Source of the DNA: Variovorax sp. YR752
Lineage (GTDB): Bacteria > Pseudomonadota > Gammaproteobacteria > Burkholderiales > Burkholderiaceae_C
Length of the DNA: 64,000 nucleotides
NCBI GenBank assembly: GCA_945860785.1
Contig: CAMATD010000002.1
Span: 25,432 to 89,431 of the forward strand
Reading direction: 5' to 3'
Notes under the pieces: generated by a model
What the model was told of the DNA's origin: nothing
Databases searched by the model: none
Seen by the model: the letters and a program-made list of their open reading frames with translations, nothing else
Shown: one piece after another, positions 42,666 to 57,182 of the stretch
Layout of the letters: every line of letters starts with the position of its first letter
Numbering within the stretch: position 1 is the first letter of the stretch
Made by a program: the position numbers and the translations under genes

Positions 42666-44267
42666 TTACCAGGGCGTCCACTTTAATTCGCTTTTCGCCG
42701 AGGCCACCGTGCGCTCGATGAAGCGAACGCCGCGCGCGCCGTCTTCCACGCGCGGATAGTCGGCCGCCAGCGGATCGGCCGGCTGGCCTGCGAGCCGGGC
42801 GCGAATGTCTGCCGCCACGCCGGCGTAGATGTTGGCGAAGGCTTCGATGAAACCTTCAGGATGACCGGCGGGCAGCCGGCTCGCGCGCCGTGCCGCTTCG
42901 CACAGCCACGATGCGCCGCGCGTGAGGATGCGCTTGGGGCCGTCATGCGGCAGGTGCACCAGCTGGCTCGGCTGCTCCTGGTGCCATTCGAGCGTGCCCA
43001 GCGTGCCGGAGATGCGCAGGCGCAGGTCGTTCTCCAGGCCGGTGCTGATCTGCGAGGCGATCAGCACGCCGCGCGCGCCGCCCTTGAAGCGCAGCAACAG
43101 GCTGCCGTCGTCGTCGAGCATGCGCCCCGTGACGTGCGCAGTCAGGTCGGCGCAGAGGCTTTCGATCTCGAGGTCGGTGATGCTCGCGACGAGGTTCTCG
43201 GCATGCGAGCCGATGTCGCCGATGGCGTCGGCCGCGCCGCTGCGGGCGGGGTCGGTGCGCCAGTCGGCCTGCTTGTTGCTGCCGCTGCCTTCGACGTGGC
43301 TCGCGAGCCAGCCCTGGTTGTATTCGACGACGATCTTGCGGATGTCGCCGATCTGGCCCGAGCGCACCATCTCGCGCGCCTGCTGCACCATCGGGTAGCC
43401 GGTGTAGTTGTAGGTGACACCGAACACCGTGCCCTGCTTCGCGACGGTGGCGACCAACGCATCGGCCTGGTCGCGCGTGTGCACCAGCGGCTTGTCGCAC
43501 ACGACGTGGAAGCCAGCGTCGGCGAAGGCCTGCGCCACCGGGAAGTGCACATGGTTGGGGGTGACGATCGAGACGCAGTCGATGCGCTCATCCGCCGGGC
43601 GTTTCAGCTCGTCGGCCAGCAGCGTCTGCCAGTCGCCGTGGTTGCGGTCGTCGGCCAGGCCCAGGTCGCGGCCCGAGGCGCGCGCCTTGTCCGCGCTCGA
43701 CGACAGCGCGCCGGCGACGAATTCGATCTGGCCGTCGAGCGCCATGGCCTTGCGGTGCACGGCGCCGATGAAGGCATCGCGGCCGCCGCCAACCATGGCG
43801 TAGCGGAGTTTGCGGGAGGTTGTATCGGTCATCAGTGATGAGGCAGCGTCGAAGGGGTCGTAGCTGCCGAAGTTCCAGACGTTGACTTCGGGGTCGCGGG
43901 CGTCGTAGCCGCGGCCGGGGTAGCCGTCGTTGTCCTTGGGGTCGGTGAGGATTTCAGCGCCCGCGGCGCGGGCTTGCGCGCAGTGCGCGTCGGGATCGTC
44001 GATCACGGCGCAGACGCACATCGTGATGCCGCCCGCCTGGGCCGCGGTCATCCAGCGGCACTTGTCTTTCACCTCGCCCGGGCGGTCGGAGCCGAGCATG
44101 ATCATCTGGCCGTTGAGCAGCAGCTCGGCGTGGTGGACGACCGAGGGGTCTTGCTCGTCGGCGTACACGGCCTTGCGTTCGAAGCCGAAGGCCTTGCAGA
44201 GGAATCCGATGGCGGCCGGCGCATCCTTGTAGCGCAGGCAGGGGATCAAAGCGTGATGCACAGGCAT
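42666..44267 (-). CDS. VOC domain (about 43833-44267) in frame with a Gfo/Idh/MocA oxidoreductase (about 42666-43832); fused gene or two genes lacking the expected stop
   Basis: [32 protein letters not shown]...[46 protein letters not shown]...VCDKPLVHT. Confidence 0.82.
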   Translation of the reverse strand: MPVHHALIPCLRYKDAPAAIGFLCKAFGFERKAVYADEQDPSVVHHAELLLNGQMIMLGSDRPGEVKDKCRWMTAAQAGGITMCVCAVIDDPDAHCAQARAAGAEILTDPKDNDGYPGRGYDARDPEVNVWNFGSYDPFDAASSLMTDTTSRKLRYAMVGGGRDAFIGAVHRKAMALDGQIEFVAGALSSSADKARASGRDLGLADDRNHGDWQTLLADELKRPADERIDCVSIVTPNHVHFPVAQAFADAGFHVVCDKPLVHTRDQADALVATVAKQGTVFGVTYNYTGYPMVQQAREMVRSGQIGDIRKIVVEYNQGWLASHVEGSGSNKQADWRTDPARSGAADAIGDIGSHAENLVASITDLEIESLCADLTAHVTGRMLDDDGSLLLRFKGGARGVLIASQISTGLENDLRLRISGTLGTLEWHQEQPSQLVHLPHDGPKRILTRGASWLCEAARRASRLPAGHPEGFIEAFANIYAGVAADIRARLAGQPADPLAADYPRVEDGARGVRFIERTVASAKSELKWTPW

Positions 44268-44295
44268 TTCAATCTCCTTGAGGTTTCCTGGTAAC

Positions 44296-44323
44296 TGCCC
44301 TCCCCCCGAGGGGAGAGGGGGCA
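44296..44323. repeat. Partial (half-element) copy of the palindromic repeat family
   Basis: TGCCCTCCCCCCGAGGGGAGAGGGGGCA resembles one arm of copies A-C. Confidence 0.5.
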
Positions 44324-44331
44324 AGACGTCT

Positions 44332-45293
44332 TCAGAACGGCGAGTTCGGGTGGTAGAAATCTTTTGCGTTTTCCTTCGTGATCAGCACCGAAGGAATGAT
44401 CGTCGTCGCCGGCAGCTTCTCGCCCTTCAGGCGCGCTTCGGCCGTCAGCTTGATCGCGTCGTAGATGAACTTCGGCGAGTAGCTCACGTCGGCGCCGATG
44501 CGCTTGTCCTTGCCGTCCATGATGGTCTTGACCATGTCCTTGGCGCCGGCACCGCCGAACACGATCTTGATGTCGTCGCGCTTGGCCTGCGAGATGGCCT
44601 TGAGCACGCCCACGGCCATGTCGTCGTCGGCCGCCCAGATGGCGTCGATGCTCGTGAAGCGCGTGAGGTAGTCCTGCGTGACCTTGAAGGCGTCGTCGCG
44701 GTTCCAGTTCGCGTACTTGGCGTCGAGCAGCTTGATGTCGGGGCTGCCCTTGAGCACTGCGTTGAGGCGTCCATGCGCTCGTTGTCGAGCGTGGTCGCAA
44801 TGCCGCGCAGCGCCACCACGTTGCCCTTGCCACCGAGCTGCTTCACGATGTATTCGGCGGGGATCTTGCCGAAGGCGGTGTTGTCGCCTGCGACATACGC
44901 GTCCTGCGCGCTGGTGTCGGTCAGGCCGCGGTCGACCACGGTGACATAGGCGCCCTTGGCCTTGACCTGCGCAACCGGCTTGGTGAGCGCGGCCGATTCG
45001 AACGGGAACACGACCAGCGCGTTGATCTTGGTGACCGTCGACAGGTCCTGCAGCTGGTTGGCCTGCTCGGGCGCGTTGGCTGCGGTCTTGATGGTGATCT
45101 TCAGGTCCTTGTGTTCCTTCTCCAGATCCTTCTTCGCCTGGTTGGCCCAGTAGTTGATGCCGCCCATGAAGCTGTGCGTGGCCGCGGGGATCGAAACGCC
45201 GAGGTTGACCTTTTCCGCGGCGAGCGCGGGCAGGCTGGCGAACGCTGCAGCGGCAACTGCCGTGAGTGCAAGGCGTCGTGTGAAAGTTGTCAT
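44332..45293 (-). CDS. Sugar ABC transporter substrate-binding protein (frameshift near 44766)
   Basis: Signal peptide [58 protein letters not shown]...; second frame [32 protein letters not shown]. Confidence 0.88.
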
Positions 45294-45335
45294 GCTGGAT
45301 GTCTCCTCTTGGTTGATGGAACGGAACAAGAAAAA

Positions 45336-46349
45336 CTAGCGCCGGCCGCGCTGCAGGAACGCGACGATGATGATCACGAAGCCTTGGACAGCAGCGTTCA
45401 GGTACACGCTGATGATGCTGGTGAGGTTCAGGATGTTGCTGATGACCGAGAGCAGGATCGCGCCCACCACGGTGCCGGTGATGCTGCCCGCGCCGCCCTT
45501 GAGCGCGGTGCCGCCGACGATCACCGCGGCAATCGCTTCGAGCTCCCACAGCAGACCGGTCGTCGGCGAGGCCGAGCCGAGGCGCGGCACATAGAGCAGC
45601 GTGGCGATGCCGACGCACACGCCGAGCAGCACGTAGGTCATGATCTTCACGCGGTCGACATCCACCGCCGCATAGCGCGCCACCTGCTCGTTGGAGCCGA
45701 TGGCCTGCACATAGCGCCCATATGCCGTGCGGTTCAGGATGACGCCGCCGATGATCGCGACGATCACGAACACCCACACCGGCACCGGAATGCCCGCGCG
45801 GCTCGCGTAGTACCCCGGCGCATAGAGGTCCGACAGTTCGTTGTCGAGCGTGAGCGCGCCGCCATCTGCAAAGTACGTGAGGTACGCGCGGAAGATGCCC
45901 AGCGTGCCCAGCGTCACGATGAAGGGCTCGATGCGCCCCTTGGTGATCAAGAGGCCGTGCGCGAGGCCGAACACCGCGCCGAGCGCCACCGCCAGCAGCG
46001 GCGAACCCGAGGCGGGCCCCGCCCAGTTGATGAACATGATCACGCTGCCCGCGATCAGCGCGGCCATCGAGCCGACCGACAGATCGATACCCCCCGAGAT
46101 GATCACGAAGCACATGCCCACCGCGATGATGCCGATGAAGGCCGTGCGCGTGAGCACGTTCATCGCGTTGTCGACGGTCGCGAAGTCGCCGTTGAGCAGC
46201 GTGCCCGCGATGCACAGCAGCACGAGGCCGATGACCGGGCCGAGGCCGTGCAGGCGCTCGATCCAGCGCGGCTTCGCTTCGCTGCGATGCGCTGCTGCTG
46301 CGGCCTCAGGCAGCGACGGGGGTGTTTGCGGTTCCGGTGGCATGAGCAA
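45336..46349 (-). CDS. Sugar ABC transporter permease (RbsC-like)
   Basis: [24 protein letters not shown]...; hydrophobic. Confidence 0.93.
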   Translation of the reverse strand: MLMPPEPQTPPSLPEAAAAAHRSEAKPRWIERLHGLGPVIGLVLLCIAGTLLNGDFATVDNAMNVLTRTAFIGIIAVGMCFVIISGGIDLSVGSMAALIAGSVIMFINWAGPASGSPLLAVALGAVFGLAHGLLITKGRIEPFIVTLGTLGIFRAYLTYFADGGALTLDNELSDLYAPGYYASRAGIPVPVWVFVIVAIIGGVILNRTAYGRYVQAIGSNEQVARYAAVDVDRVKIMTYVLLGVCVGIATLLYVPRLGSASPTTGLLWELEAIAAVIVGGTALKGGAGSITGTVVGAILLSVISNILNLTSIISVYLNAAVQGFVIIIVAFLQRGRR

Positions 46350-47841
46350 TCAGCTCCTCTTCGGTCAGGTTGTTCGCGTCGAGCGTGGCGACCAGCTTGC
46401 CTGCGCGCATCACCGCGACGCGGTGGCACAGGCCGATCAGTTCCATCAGCTCCGACGAGACGACGATCACCGCGAGCCCTTCGCGGGCGAGTCGCTGGAT
46501 CAGGAAATAGATATCGCGCTTGGCGCCGACGTCGACGCCGCGCGTGGGCTCGTCGAGCACCACCACCTTGGGGCGAGGCTGCAGCACCTTGGCGAGCGCA
46601 AGCTTCTGCTGGTTTCCGCCGGAAAGCGATGAAGCCTTGACGTCGAGCGAGCCGGTGCGGATGCCGTAGTCCTTCACCGCCTCGGCCAGCGCGCCGCGCT
46701 CGGCATCGGGCTGGAGCCAGGGTTGGGCGTAGCGCTCGAGCGCCATCAGCGTGAGGTTCTGGCGCAGGCCGAAGTTGACGTGCAGGCCCTTGCCCTTGCG
46801 GTCTTCGCTGAGGTACGTGAGGCCGTGCTTCGCGGCGTCGCGCGGGTTGCGCCAGCCCTTCTGGTGGGGCACGGGCTTGCCGAGCATCTCGACGCTGCCG
46901 CTTGCGGGACGCAGGCCGAGCAGGCCTTCGAACAGCTCGGTGCGGCCGGCACCGACGAGGCCCGCGAAGCCGAGGATCTCGCCGGGGCGCACCTCGAAGC
47001 TCGCGTCCTGCGCCCAGCCGGGCACGTTGAAGTTGCGCACGCGCATGGCGGGTGCGTCGGCGGCCACGACGAGGTCACGCGACGGGTAGAGGTCGGCCAG
47101 TTCGCGGCCCACCATCAGGTTGGCCATCTGGTGGCGCGTGACGTCGGGGGTGGGTGCGCGGGCGACGAAGCGGCCGTCGCGCATGACGATCACTTCGTCG
47201 GTCACCTGCTCGACCTCGTCGAGCTTGTGCGAGATGTAGACGATGGTCACGCCATCGGCGCGCAGCTGCGCGATGAGCTTGAAGAGCCGCTCGGTTTCGC
47301 CGGGGGTGAGCGTGGCGGTGGGCTCGTCCATGATGAGCAGGCGCGCGCGGCGGGCAATGGCCTTCGCGATCTCGACGAGCTGCTTTTCGGCGCCGATCAA
47401 TCGGCGGACCTTGGTGCGCGGATCGACCTGCAGGCCTACGGCGGCGAGCGCGGCGGCGGCTTCGCGCTCCATCGATGTGTCGTCGAGCAGCCAGCCCTTT
47501 TTCTTTTCGTGACCGAGGAAGATGTTCTGCGCCACGCTGAGGTCCTCGGCGAGGTTGAACTCCTGGTGGATCAGCACGATGCCGAGCGCCTCGGCATCGC
47601 GCGAGCTCGTGAACTGCTGCGGCTGGCCGTTGACGCGCAGCGTGCCGCCGGTCAGCGACTCGTAGCCTGCCAGGATCTTCATCAGCGTGGACTTGCCCGC
47701 GCCGTTTTCGCCAAGCAGGCCGTAGACATGGCCGGGCGCGAGCGCAAAGCTCACGCCGTGCAGCACCTGCACGGGTCCGAAGGCCTTCACCACACTGTCG
47801 AATTCGACGGCGACGCTGCCCTTGATGTTGTCCGTGCTCAT
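46306..47841 (-). CDS. Sugar ABC transporter ATP-binding protein (RbsA/MglA-like)
   Basis: [48 protein letters not shown] overlaps ROK TGA. Confidence 0.94.
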   Translation of the reverse strand: MSTDNIKGSVAVEFDSVVKAFGPVQVLHGVSFALAPGHVYGLLGENGAGKSTLMKILAGYESLTGGTLRVNGQPQQFTSSRDAEALGIVLIHQEFNLAEDLSVAQNIFLGHEKKKGWLLDDTSMEREAAAALAAVGLQVDPRTKVRRLIGAEKQLVEIAKAIARRARLLIMDEPTATLTPGETERLFKLIAQLRADGVTIVYISHKLDEVEQVTDEVIVMRDGRFVARAPTPDVTRHQMANLMVGRELADLYPSRDLVVAADAPAMRVRNFNVPGWAQDASFEVRPGEILGFAGLVGAGRTELFEGLLGLRPASGSVEMLGKPVPHQKGWRNPRDAAKHGLTYLSEDRKGKGLHVNFGLRQNLTLMALERYAQPWLQPDAERGALAEAVKDYGIRTGSLDVKASSLSGGNQQKLALAKVLQPRPKVVVLDEPTRGVDVGAKRDIYFLIQRLAREGLAVIVVSSELMELIGLCHRVAVMRAGKLVATLDANNLTEEELIAHATGTANTPVAA

Positions 47842-49041
47842 GGCGCCACTCCGCGGACCTTGAGGGTCTCGTGCATGGCGAGCACGCCGGCACCGATCAG
47901 GCCACCCTGCACGCCCAGCGGGCGTGTACTGGATCTCGAGGTGCCGCGTGGAAAGCGCGAGCGAGCGCTGGTACACGCTCTGCCGCACGGCGGCCAGAAA
48001 CAGCGGCCCGATGCGCGTGATGCCGCCGCCGATGAACACATGCGACGGGTTGAAGAAGTTCACCACCGAGGCCAGCATCTGGCCGATCAGACTGCCCGCG
48101 CGCTGGATGATGCCGTTGGCCGCGGTGTCGCCGCCGCGGCTGGCCTGGCCCACATCGATCGCGTCGATGCGGCCGTGAATCCGCAGGCACTCGGCGAGCA
48201 CCGCACTTTCGCCGGCTTCGGCCGCCTGCATCGCCATGCGCGTGATCGCGGGGCCGACCGCCATGGCTTCGACGCAGCCGAGGTTGCCGCAATGGCAGCG
48301 CGGGCCTTCCTGGTCCACGCAGATGTGGCCCACGTCGCCGGCCGAGCCCGCGGCGCCGCGGTACACCTCGCCGTGGCAGACGATGCCGCAGCCGATGCCG
48401 GTGCCGATCTTGATGACGAGGAAGTTGGTCAGCGAGCGCTTGAGCCGCCAGAGCTCGCCGAGCGCCATGAGGTTCACGTCGTTGTCGACGAAGACCGGCG
48501 CCGCATAGTCCTCGCGCAGGTAGTCGCGGATCGAGAAGCTGTCCTAGGCCGGCATCAGCGGCGGGTTCACGAGCTGGCCGATCTCGAAGTTGACGGGACC
48601 GGGCACGCCGATGCCGATACCGAGCACGTCCCTGGCGCTGTGGCCGCAGCGGATCAGCAGCTCGCGCATCAGCGTGCGCACGCGGGCCAGCACGACGGCG
48701 GGGCCTTCGCGCACATCGGCCGGTTCGTCGTGCTGCGCCAGGATCGTGAGGTCGGGCCGCAGCACGGCGACGTCGAGGCTGGTGGCGCCGATGTCGATGC
48801 CGATGAGCACGCCGAGGCCGGCATGCAGCTGGAGGTTTTCGGCACGGCGCCCGCCCGAGGAGCGCTGGAGGCCGGCTTCAGCCAGGAGGCCTTGATCGAC
48901 GAGGCCGGCGATCAGCGCATTGGCCTTGCTCTTGGAGAAGCCGAGCTGTTCGGCCATGGCATGGCGCGAGCCGCCGGCCGACCAGAAGGTCGTTTCCAGC
49001 AACCGCATTTCATGAGCAGTGATGCCGCTCCAGGGTGCCAC
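47838..49041 (-). CDS. ROK family transcriptional regulator, in-frame TAG at 48544-48546 and frameshift near 47921
   Basis: LLETTFWSAGGSRHAMAEQLGFSKSKANALIAGL (HTH); GIDIGATSLDVAVL; CHCGNLGCVEAMA (ROK zinc motif). Confidence 0.88.
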
Positions 49042-49188
49042 GCGCTTGTCTCCGTGTTCTTTTGCTTGCTGTCCCGCAGCCTTTGGCCGTCGGGCGAACG
49101 CGAATACTAGGGGCAGGGCTTCAGCCGGACAAGGCTGAACTTCGACCAAATTCAGATCGAAGATGGTTGCTCGGAAGCGAGCAGATGC

Positions 49189-49215
49189 AAAAAAGCCGCC
49201 CGAAGGCGGCTTTTT
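49189..49215 (-). terminator. Rho-independent terminator of the atp operon
   Basis: AAAAAAGCCGCC-CGAA-GGCGGCTTTTT directly downstream of atpC. Confidence 0.85.
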
Positions 49216-49239
49216 CTGAGGCAAGCCGGTTGGCTGGCT

Positions 49240-49659
49240 TTATTTCTTCTGGCGGTACTTGCGCAGCGCGGCGATCTGGGCCGCCATGACAGCGAGTTCC
49301 GACTGCGCCATGGCGATGTCGATGTCGCTCTTGGCGTTCTTGAGCGCTTCCTCGGCGGCGGCCTTGGCCACGTTGGCCTTTTCGTCGTCGAGGTCCTTGC
49401 CGCGAATCGCGGTGTCGGACAGCACGGTGACCGAGTTAGGCTGCACTTCGAGAATGCCGCCAGCCACGAAGACGAATTCTTCGCCGCCGTCGGCCGTTTC
49501 GATGCGCACGGCCCCCGGGCGAATGCGCGTGATCAGCGGCGTGTGGCGCGGATAGATGCCGAGCTCACCGGCTTCACCGGGCAGCGCGACGAACCTGGCT
49601 TCGCCCGAGAAGATCGACTCTTCCGCGCTGACCACGTCGACGTGAATGGTGTTTGCCAT
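49240..49659 (-). CDS. atpC: ATP synthase F1 epsilon subunit
   Basis: [49 protein letters not shown]. Confidence 0.96.
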   Translation of the reverse strand: MANTIHVDVVSAEESIFSGEARFVALPGEAGELGIYPRHTPLITRIRPGAVRIETADGGEEFVFVAGGILEVQPNSVTVLSDTAIRGKDLDDEKANVAKAAAEEALKNAKSDIDIAMAQSELAVMAAQIAALRKYRQKK

Positions 49660-49681
49660 CTGAGTTCCTATCTAGGCCGCC

Positions 49682-51100
<1,419 letters not shown>

Positions 51101-51207
51101 TCAATAATGTTGCGACAGGTTCTTGCAGAAGCGTCCTTGTGCCATTGCGGGCCGCTTTTGCAAGAATGCCGGACGGGGCCGGCACCCTTGAATTCAGATT
51201 CTTCCGA

Positions 51208-51588
51208 TCAGCACTTCATGGCCGTCGCTTGCGCGGCGAAAGCATCGCTGGCGGCCTTGCAGGCCTGACCCAGGGCAGCCTTGTCGGTGCCCATCAAAGC
51301 CCAGGCAGCCTTGGTCTGGTCCAGGCTCGACTTCATCGCGTCGGCGGCGGCGCCGCTTTGCGAAGAAACGCATGCCGAGACCTTGGCCAGGTAGTCGTTG
51401 CACTCCTGCGGCAGGTCGGCGGCCGATGCCGTCGGGGCTGCTGCGGCAGGCGCCGCCGGAGCGGGCGCAGCTGCGGGTGCCGGAGCAGGTGCGGCGGCCG
51501 GTGCGGGTACAGCGGCAGGCGCTTCTTCCTTCTTGGAGCAGGCAGTCAGAGCGGCAGCGATGGCCACCAGAGCGAGAAGTTTCTTCAT
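51208..51588 (-). CDS. Small lipoprotein with Ala/Pro-rich linker, between atpD and atpG
   Basis: MKKLLALVAIAAALTACSKKEEAPAAVPAPAAAPAP... (lipobox LTAC), then DLPQECNDYLAKVSACVSSQ...ATAMKC. Confidence 0.85.
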   Translation of the reverse strand: MKKLLALVAIAAALTACSKKEEAPAAVPAPAAAPAPAPAAAPAPAAPAAAAPTASAADLPQECNDYLAKVSACVSSQSGAAADAMKSSLDQTKAAWALMGTDKAALGQACKAASDAFAAQATAMKC

Positions 51589-51683
51589 TGGTGCAGAGTC
51601 CCCTAAAAGTTAGGCCTTGGGTTACCGGGCCGCAGCGCGTGCCCCGGTCGGCAATGTGGCCCGTGGCATTGCCTCAATCTCCA

Positions 51684-52559
51684 TCAGACGCCGGCTGCAG
51701 CAGCCGCGCCGGACACAATTTCCGAAAGTTCCTTCGTGATGCCGGCTTGGCGGGTCTTGTTGTAGACCAGCTTCAGCTCGTTGATCACGTTGCCCGCGTT
51801 GTCGGTGGCCGCCTTCATGGCCACCATGCGCGACGAATGCTCGGACGCCATGTTCTCGGCCACGACTTGGTAGACCAGCGACTCCACATAGCGCACCAGC
51901 AACTCGTCGATCACGCTTTGCGCATCGGGCTCGTAGATGTAGTCCCACGAGGACTGGCCCGGCTCCACCTGAAGCGAATCCGCAGTCAGCGGCAGCAGCT
52001 GCTCCACGAGCGGCTCCTGCTTGATGGTGTTGATGAACTTCGTGTAGCACAGGTACACGGCCGAGAGCTTGCCTTCCGCGTAAGCGTCGAGCAGGGTCTT
52101 GACCGGGCCGATGAGCTTGTCGAGGTGCGGCGTGTCGCCCAGGTGGGTGACATGCGCGACCACGCGTGCGCCGATGCGGTTCAGGAAGCCCAGGCCCTTG
52201 CTGCCGATGGCAACCGACTCGATGGCGACGCCAGCGGCCTGCGCCTCGCGCAGCTTGATCGTCACGGCGCGCAGCAGGTTGGTGTTCAAGCCACCGCACA
52301 GTCCCTTATCGCTCGTCACGATGATGAAGCCGATGCCCTTGGCCTCGTTCTTCTTCATGAACGCGTGGGTGTACTCGGGATTCGCCTTGCCGAGGTTGGC
52401 CGCAATGTTGCGAATTTTCTCGCTGTAGGGGCGGGCGGCGCGCATGCGCTCTTGCGCCTTGCGCATCTTGGAAACCGAGACCATTTCCATGGCCTTGGTG
52501 ATCTTCTTGGTGTTCTCCACCGATTTGATCTTGCCGCGGATTTCCTTACCAGCTGCCAT
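51684..52559 (-). CDS. atpG: ATP synthase F1 gamma subunit
   Basis: [36 protein letters not shown]. Confidence 0.97.
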   Translation of the reverse strand: MAAGKEIRGKIKSVENTKKITKAMEMVSVSKMRKAQERMRAARPYSEKIRNIAANLGKANPEYTHAFMKKNEAKGIGFIIVTSDKGLCGGLNTNLLRAVTIKLREAQAAGVAIESVAIGSKGLGFLNRIGARVVAHVTHLGDTPHLDKLIGPVKTLLDAYAEGKLSAVYLCYTKFINTIKQEPLVEQLLPLTADSLQVEPGQSSWDYIYEPDAQSVIDELLVRYVESLVYQVVAENMASEHSSRMVAMKAATDNAGNVINELKLVYNKTRQAGITKELSEIVSGAAAAAGV

Positions 52560-52592
52560 AAGAGCTCCTTCTTGCGTCGGTCAAGGGGTCGA

Positions 52593-54206
<1,614 letters not shown>

Positions 54207-54245
54207 GACTCTTTCCTTCTTTCTTTGTAAGGCGCTGGGGGCGGA

Positions 54246-54776
54246 TCAAGCCGCCAGCGCAACTTTCATTTGTTCAAGGCGCGCTTTGACGGAGGTGTCG
54301 AGCACCTCGTCGCCGACCACCACACGAATGCCACCGATCAGTTCCGGCTCTTGCTGGACCGTGACCTGGAGCTTGCGACCGAAACGCTTTTCGAGCGCAG
54401 CCGACACAGTGGCCAGGGCCACGGCATCGATCGGGAAGGCGCTGTAGACCACGGCGTCGGACGAACCGCTCTTCGCGTTAGCCAGTGCCCGGAACTGCTT
54501 CGCAATTTCCGGCAGCACCGAAAAACGCCCGTTATCGAGGAGCGCACCCAGGAAGTTCTGGGCATGCGCAGACAGCGTGGCACCGAATGCACCGGCAACC
54601 ACACCGCGAACCTGCTCGGGCGTGGCCTTCGGGTTGTCGGCGAACTGCTGGAGCTCCGGATTGGCCGCGATGGCGGCAACCTTTTCGAGCCAGGCGCTGG
54701 TTCCGGCGACGTCGGACGACGACGCCTTGAACAGCGCTTCGGCATAGGGGCGTGCAATGGTGGCGAGTTCTGCCAT
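54246..54776 (-). CDS. atpH: ATP synthase F1 delta subunit
   Basis: [18 protein letters not shown]...; operon position. Confidence 0.95.
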   Translation of the reverse strand: MAELATIARPYAEALFKASSSDVAGTSAWLEKVAAIAANPELQQFADNPKATPEQVRGVVAGAFGATLSAHAQNFLGALLDNGRFSVLPEIAKQFRALANAKSGSSDAVVYSAFPIDAVALATVSAALEKRFGRKLQVTVQQEPELIGGIRVVVGDEVLDTSVKARLEQMKVALAA

Positions 54777-54784
54777 GGCTTCTA

Positions 54785-55255
54785 TCAGAGTTCGGTCTGC
54801 AGACGGGCGAGCAAATCGGCGTGAACGCCCGCATTCACTTCCTTGCGCAGAATCTGCTCTGCGCCCTTGACGGCCAGTGCGGCAACCTGCTCGCGCAGGG
54901 CTTCACGGGCCTTCAGTGCCTGCTGGTCGGCTTCGACACGGGCAGCTGCAACGATCTTGTTGCCTTCTTCGGTCGCGCGGGCCTTGGCCTCTTCAACGAT
55001 GGCCTGGGCGCGACGTTCGGCGTCGGCAAGACGTTGTGCGGACTCGTTGCGTGCCTGACCCAGCTCGGCTTCCACGCGCTTGTTGGCGGCGGACAGCTCG
55101 GACTTGGCCTTGTCGGCGGCAGCGAGGCCTTCGGCGATCTTCGCAGCGCGGTCGTCCAGCGCCTTCGCGATCGGCGGCCACACGAATTTCATCGTGAACC
55201 CGACCAAGATCAGGCACACGATCATCTGAACGATCAGGGTACCGGTAATGCTCAC
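54785..55255 (-). CDS. atpF: ATP synthase Fo b subunit
   Basis: N-terminal TM then long charged helix; operon position. Confidence 0.95.
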   Translation of the reverse strand: MSITGTLIVQMIVCLILVGFTMKFVWPPIAKALDDRAAKIAEGLAAADKAKSELSAANKRVEAELGQARNESAQRLADAERRAQAIVEEAKARATEEGNKIVAAARVEADQQALKAREALREQVAALAVKGAEQILRKEVNAGVHADLLARLQTEL

Positions 55256-55332
55256 TTTTTACCCTCTCTTTGGGATTGAATGCGAAGCCATTCCGCAGTG
55301 GGGAACGACGACACGGGTCCGAGGAGAAAGAC

Positions 55333-55656
<324 letters not shown>

Positions 55657-55664
55657 TCAGTTGA

Positions 55665-56534
55665 TCAGTGGTGCTCGTGGGCCTGGCCGATGTAGACCAG
55701 CGTCAGCATCATGAACACGAAGGCCTGCAGCGTGATGATCAGGATGTGGAAGATGGCCCAGGCAGTGCCCGCGATGACATGGCCCAGGGCCAGGAAGATG
55801 CCGGTGGCCGACAGCGTGAAGGCGCCGCCCATCAGTGCGATCAGCAGGAAGATCAGTTCGCCGGCGTACATGTTGCCGAACAGCCGCATGCCGTGCGAGA
55901 CCGTCTTGGCGACGAACTCGATCATCTGCATGGCGAAATTGAACGGATACAGCGCCCAGTGGTTGCCGAAGGGTGCAGTGAACAGCTCGTGGATCCAGCC
56001 GCCGGCGCCCTTGATCTTGATGTTGTAGTAGATGCAGATCAGCAGCACGGCCACCGACATGCCCATCGTCACCGAGAGGTCGGCCGTGGGCACGACGCGC
56101 AGGTAGGCGTGGTGCGGGTCGTGACCGGCGATGCCGAAGACCTGGGCCCAGATCGCCGGGAACAAATCGACCGGGAACAGGTCCATTGCATTCAGCAGGA
56201 AGATCCAGACGAAGATCGTGAGTGCCAGCGGAGCGACGAACTTGCGGCTCGTGGCGTTGTGAACGATGCCCTTGGCCTGTTGGTCGACCATTTCGACCAG
56301 CAACTCGACCGCCGCCTGGAAGCGACCCGGAACGCCCGACGTGGCCTTGCGAGCGGCAAGCCAGAGCAACCAGCAACCCAGGATACCCAGAGCGATGGAG
56401 AAAAACAGCGAATCGAAGTTGAAGACCGAAAGATCGGCCACCCCTGCAGGCTTGGAGCTTTGCAGATGCGTCAAGTGGTGAACGATGTATTCACCAGCGG
56501 TCTGACCATGTTCCGCAGCGTTTTCAGCAGCCAT
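55665..56534 (-). CDS. atpB: ATP synthase Fo a subunit
   Basis: [22 protein letters not shown]. Confidence 0.96.
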   Translation of the reverse strand: MAAENAAEHGQTAGEYIVHHLTHLQSSKPAGVADLSVFNFDSLFFSIALGILGCWLLWLAARKATSGVPGRFQAAVELLVEMVDQQAKGIVHNATSRKFVAPLALTIFVWIFLLNAMDLFPVDLFPAIWAQVFGIAGHDPHHAYLRVVPTADLSVTMGMSVAVLLICIYYNIKIKGAGGWIHELFTAPFGNHWALYPFNFAMQMIEFVAKTVSHGMRLFGNMYAGELIFLLIALMGGAFTLSATGIFLALGHVIAGTAWAIFHILIITLQAFVFMMLTLVYIGQAHEHH

Positions 56535-56538
56535 TCCG

Positions 56539-57024
56539 TTACTCGTCTCTCTGTTGCCGGCGCCGGGGCGAGAACATCACCGCCAACCAGGCCGCCTTCA
56601 TTGTCACCACCAAGCCGACCAGCATTGCAGGCCAGCTCAGCGCCGTTATCAGCCTTGGCGCAGCGATCAGCATCGCTACAGACAAGGCCATCTTGACCAT
56701 TTCCCAGAGGAAGAACCCGAACACCGCAGTGCCTGGATTCAGGGAAGAGAACCTGCCGGTCAACCCACGTGCGAATACCGCCGATGGAATGACCACTGCG
56801 ATCGCGCCGTAAGCGGCGGACCAACCCAGATTTTGCCTCCCCGTCAGTCCCCAGGCGGCCAAAGCCACCACCAGACCGACAACCAACTGACCCGCGACCA
56901 CCCGCCATGGGGAGACCGAGGGATTCTTCGCACGCAGCTCACGCGCCTCATCGGCGGTCAGCGGCTTGAATTCTGTGTCGAGGTCTACAGCGATCTCCGT
57001 GTCTTGTCGGGCGATTGTTTTCAT
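56539..57024 (-). CDS. ATP synthase subunit I family protein
   Basis: Hydrophobic protein immediately upstream of atpB in the operon. Confidence 0.75.
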   Translation of the reverse strand: MKTIARQDTEIAVDLDTEFKPLTADEARELRAKNPSVSPWRVVAGQLVVGLVVALAAWGLTGRQNLGWSAAYGAIAVVIPSAVFARGLTGRFSSLNPGTAVFGFFLWEMVKMALSVAMLIAAPRLITALSWPAMLVGLVVTMKAAWLAVMFSPRRRQQRDE

Positions 57025-57071
57025 TTCGAATGAAGCCCGGATGACGACCCAGAATTTCTACAAATCCATTG

Positions 57072-57077
57072 ATTATA
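57072..57077 (-). promoter_or_regulatory. Putative -10 box for the atp operon
   Basis: Minus-strand TATAAT 48 bp before the atpI-like start; weak -35. Confidence 0.4.
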
Positions 57078-57182
57078 AGTAAAAACCCAGCCTGTCCCGC
57101 CACTTGCGCTGTCGCGCTTGCAAAACAGTCACTGCATTCCCTGACGCGAGCCCGACCCGGCGCGCGCAACCATAATTCCTTC

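Noticed and set aside
26292-48546. Programmed TAG recoding (pyrrolysine or amber reassignment) as the cause of in-frame TAGs
   Set aside because: No pyl genes or suppressor tRNA in the window, TAG not shared by one protein family, and frameshifts occur at similar frequency; mutation or error is simpler.
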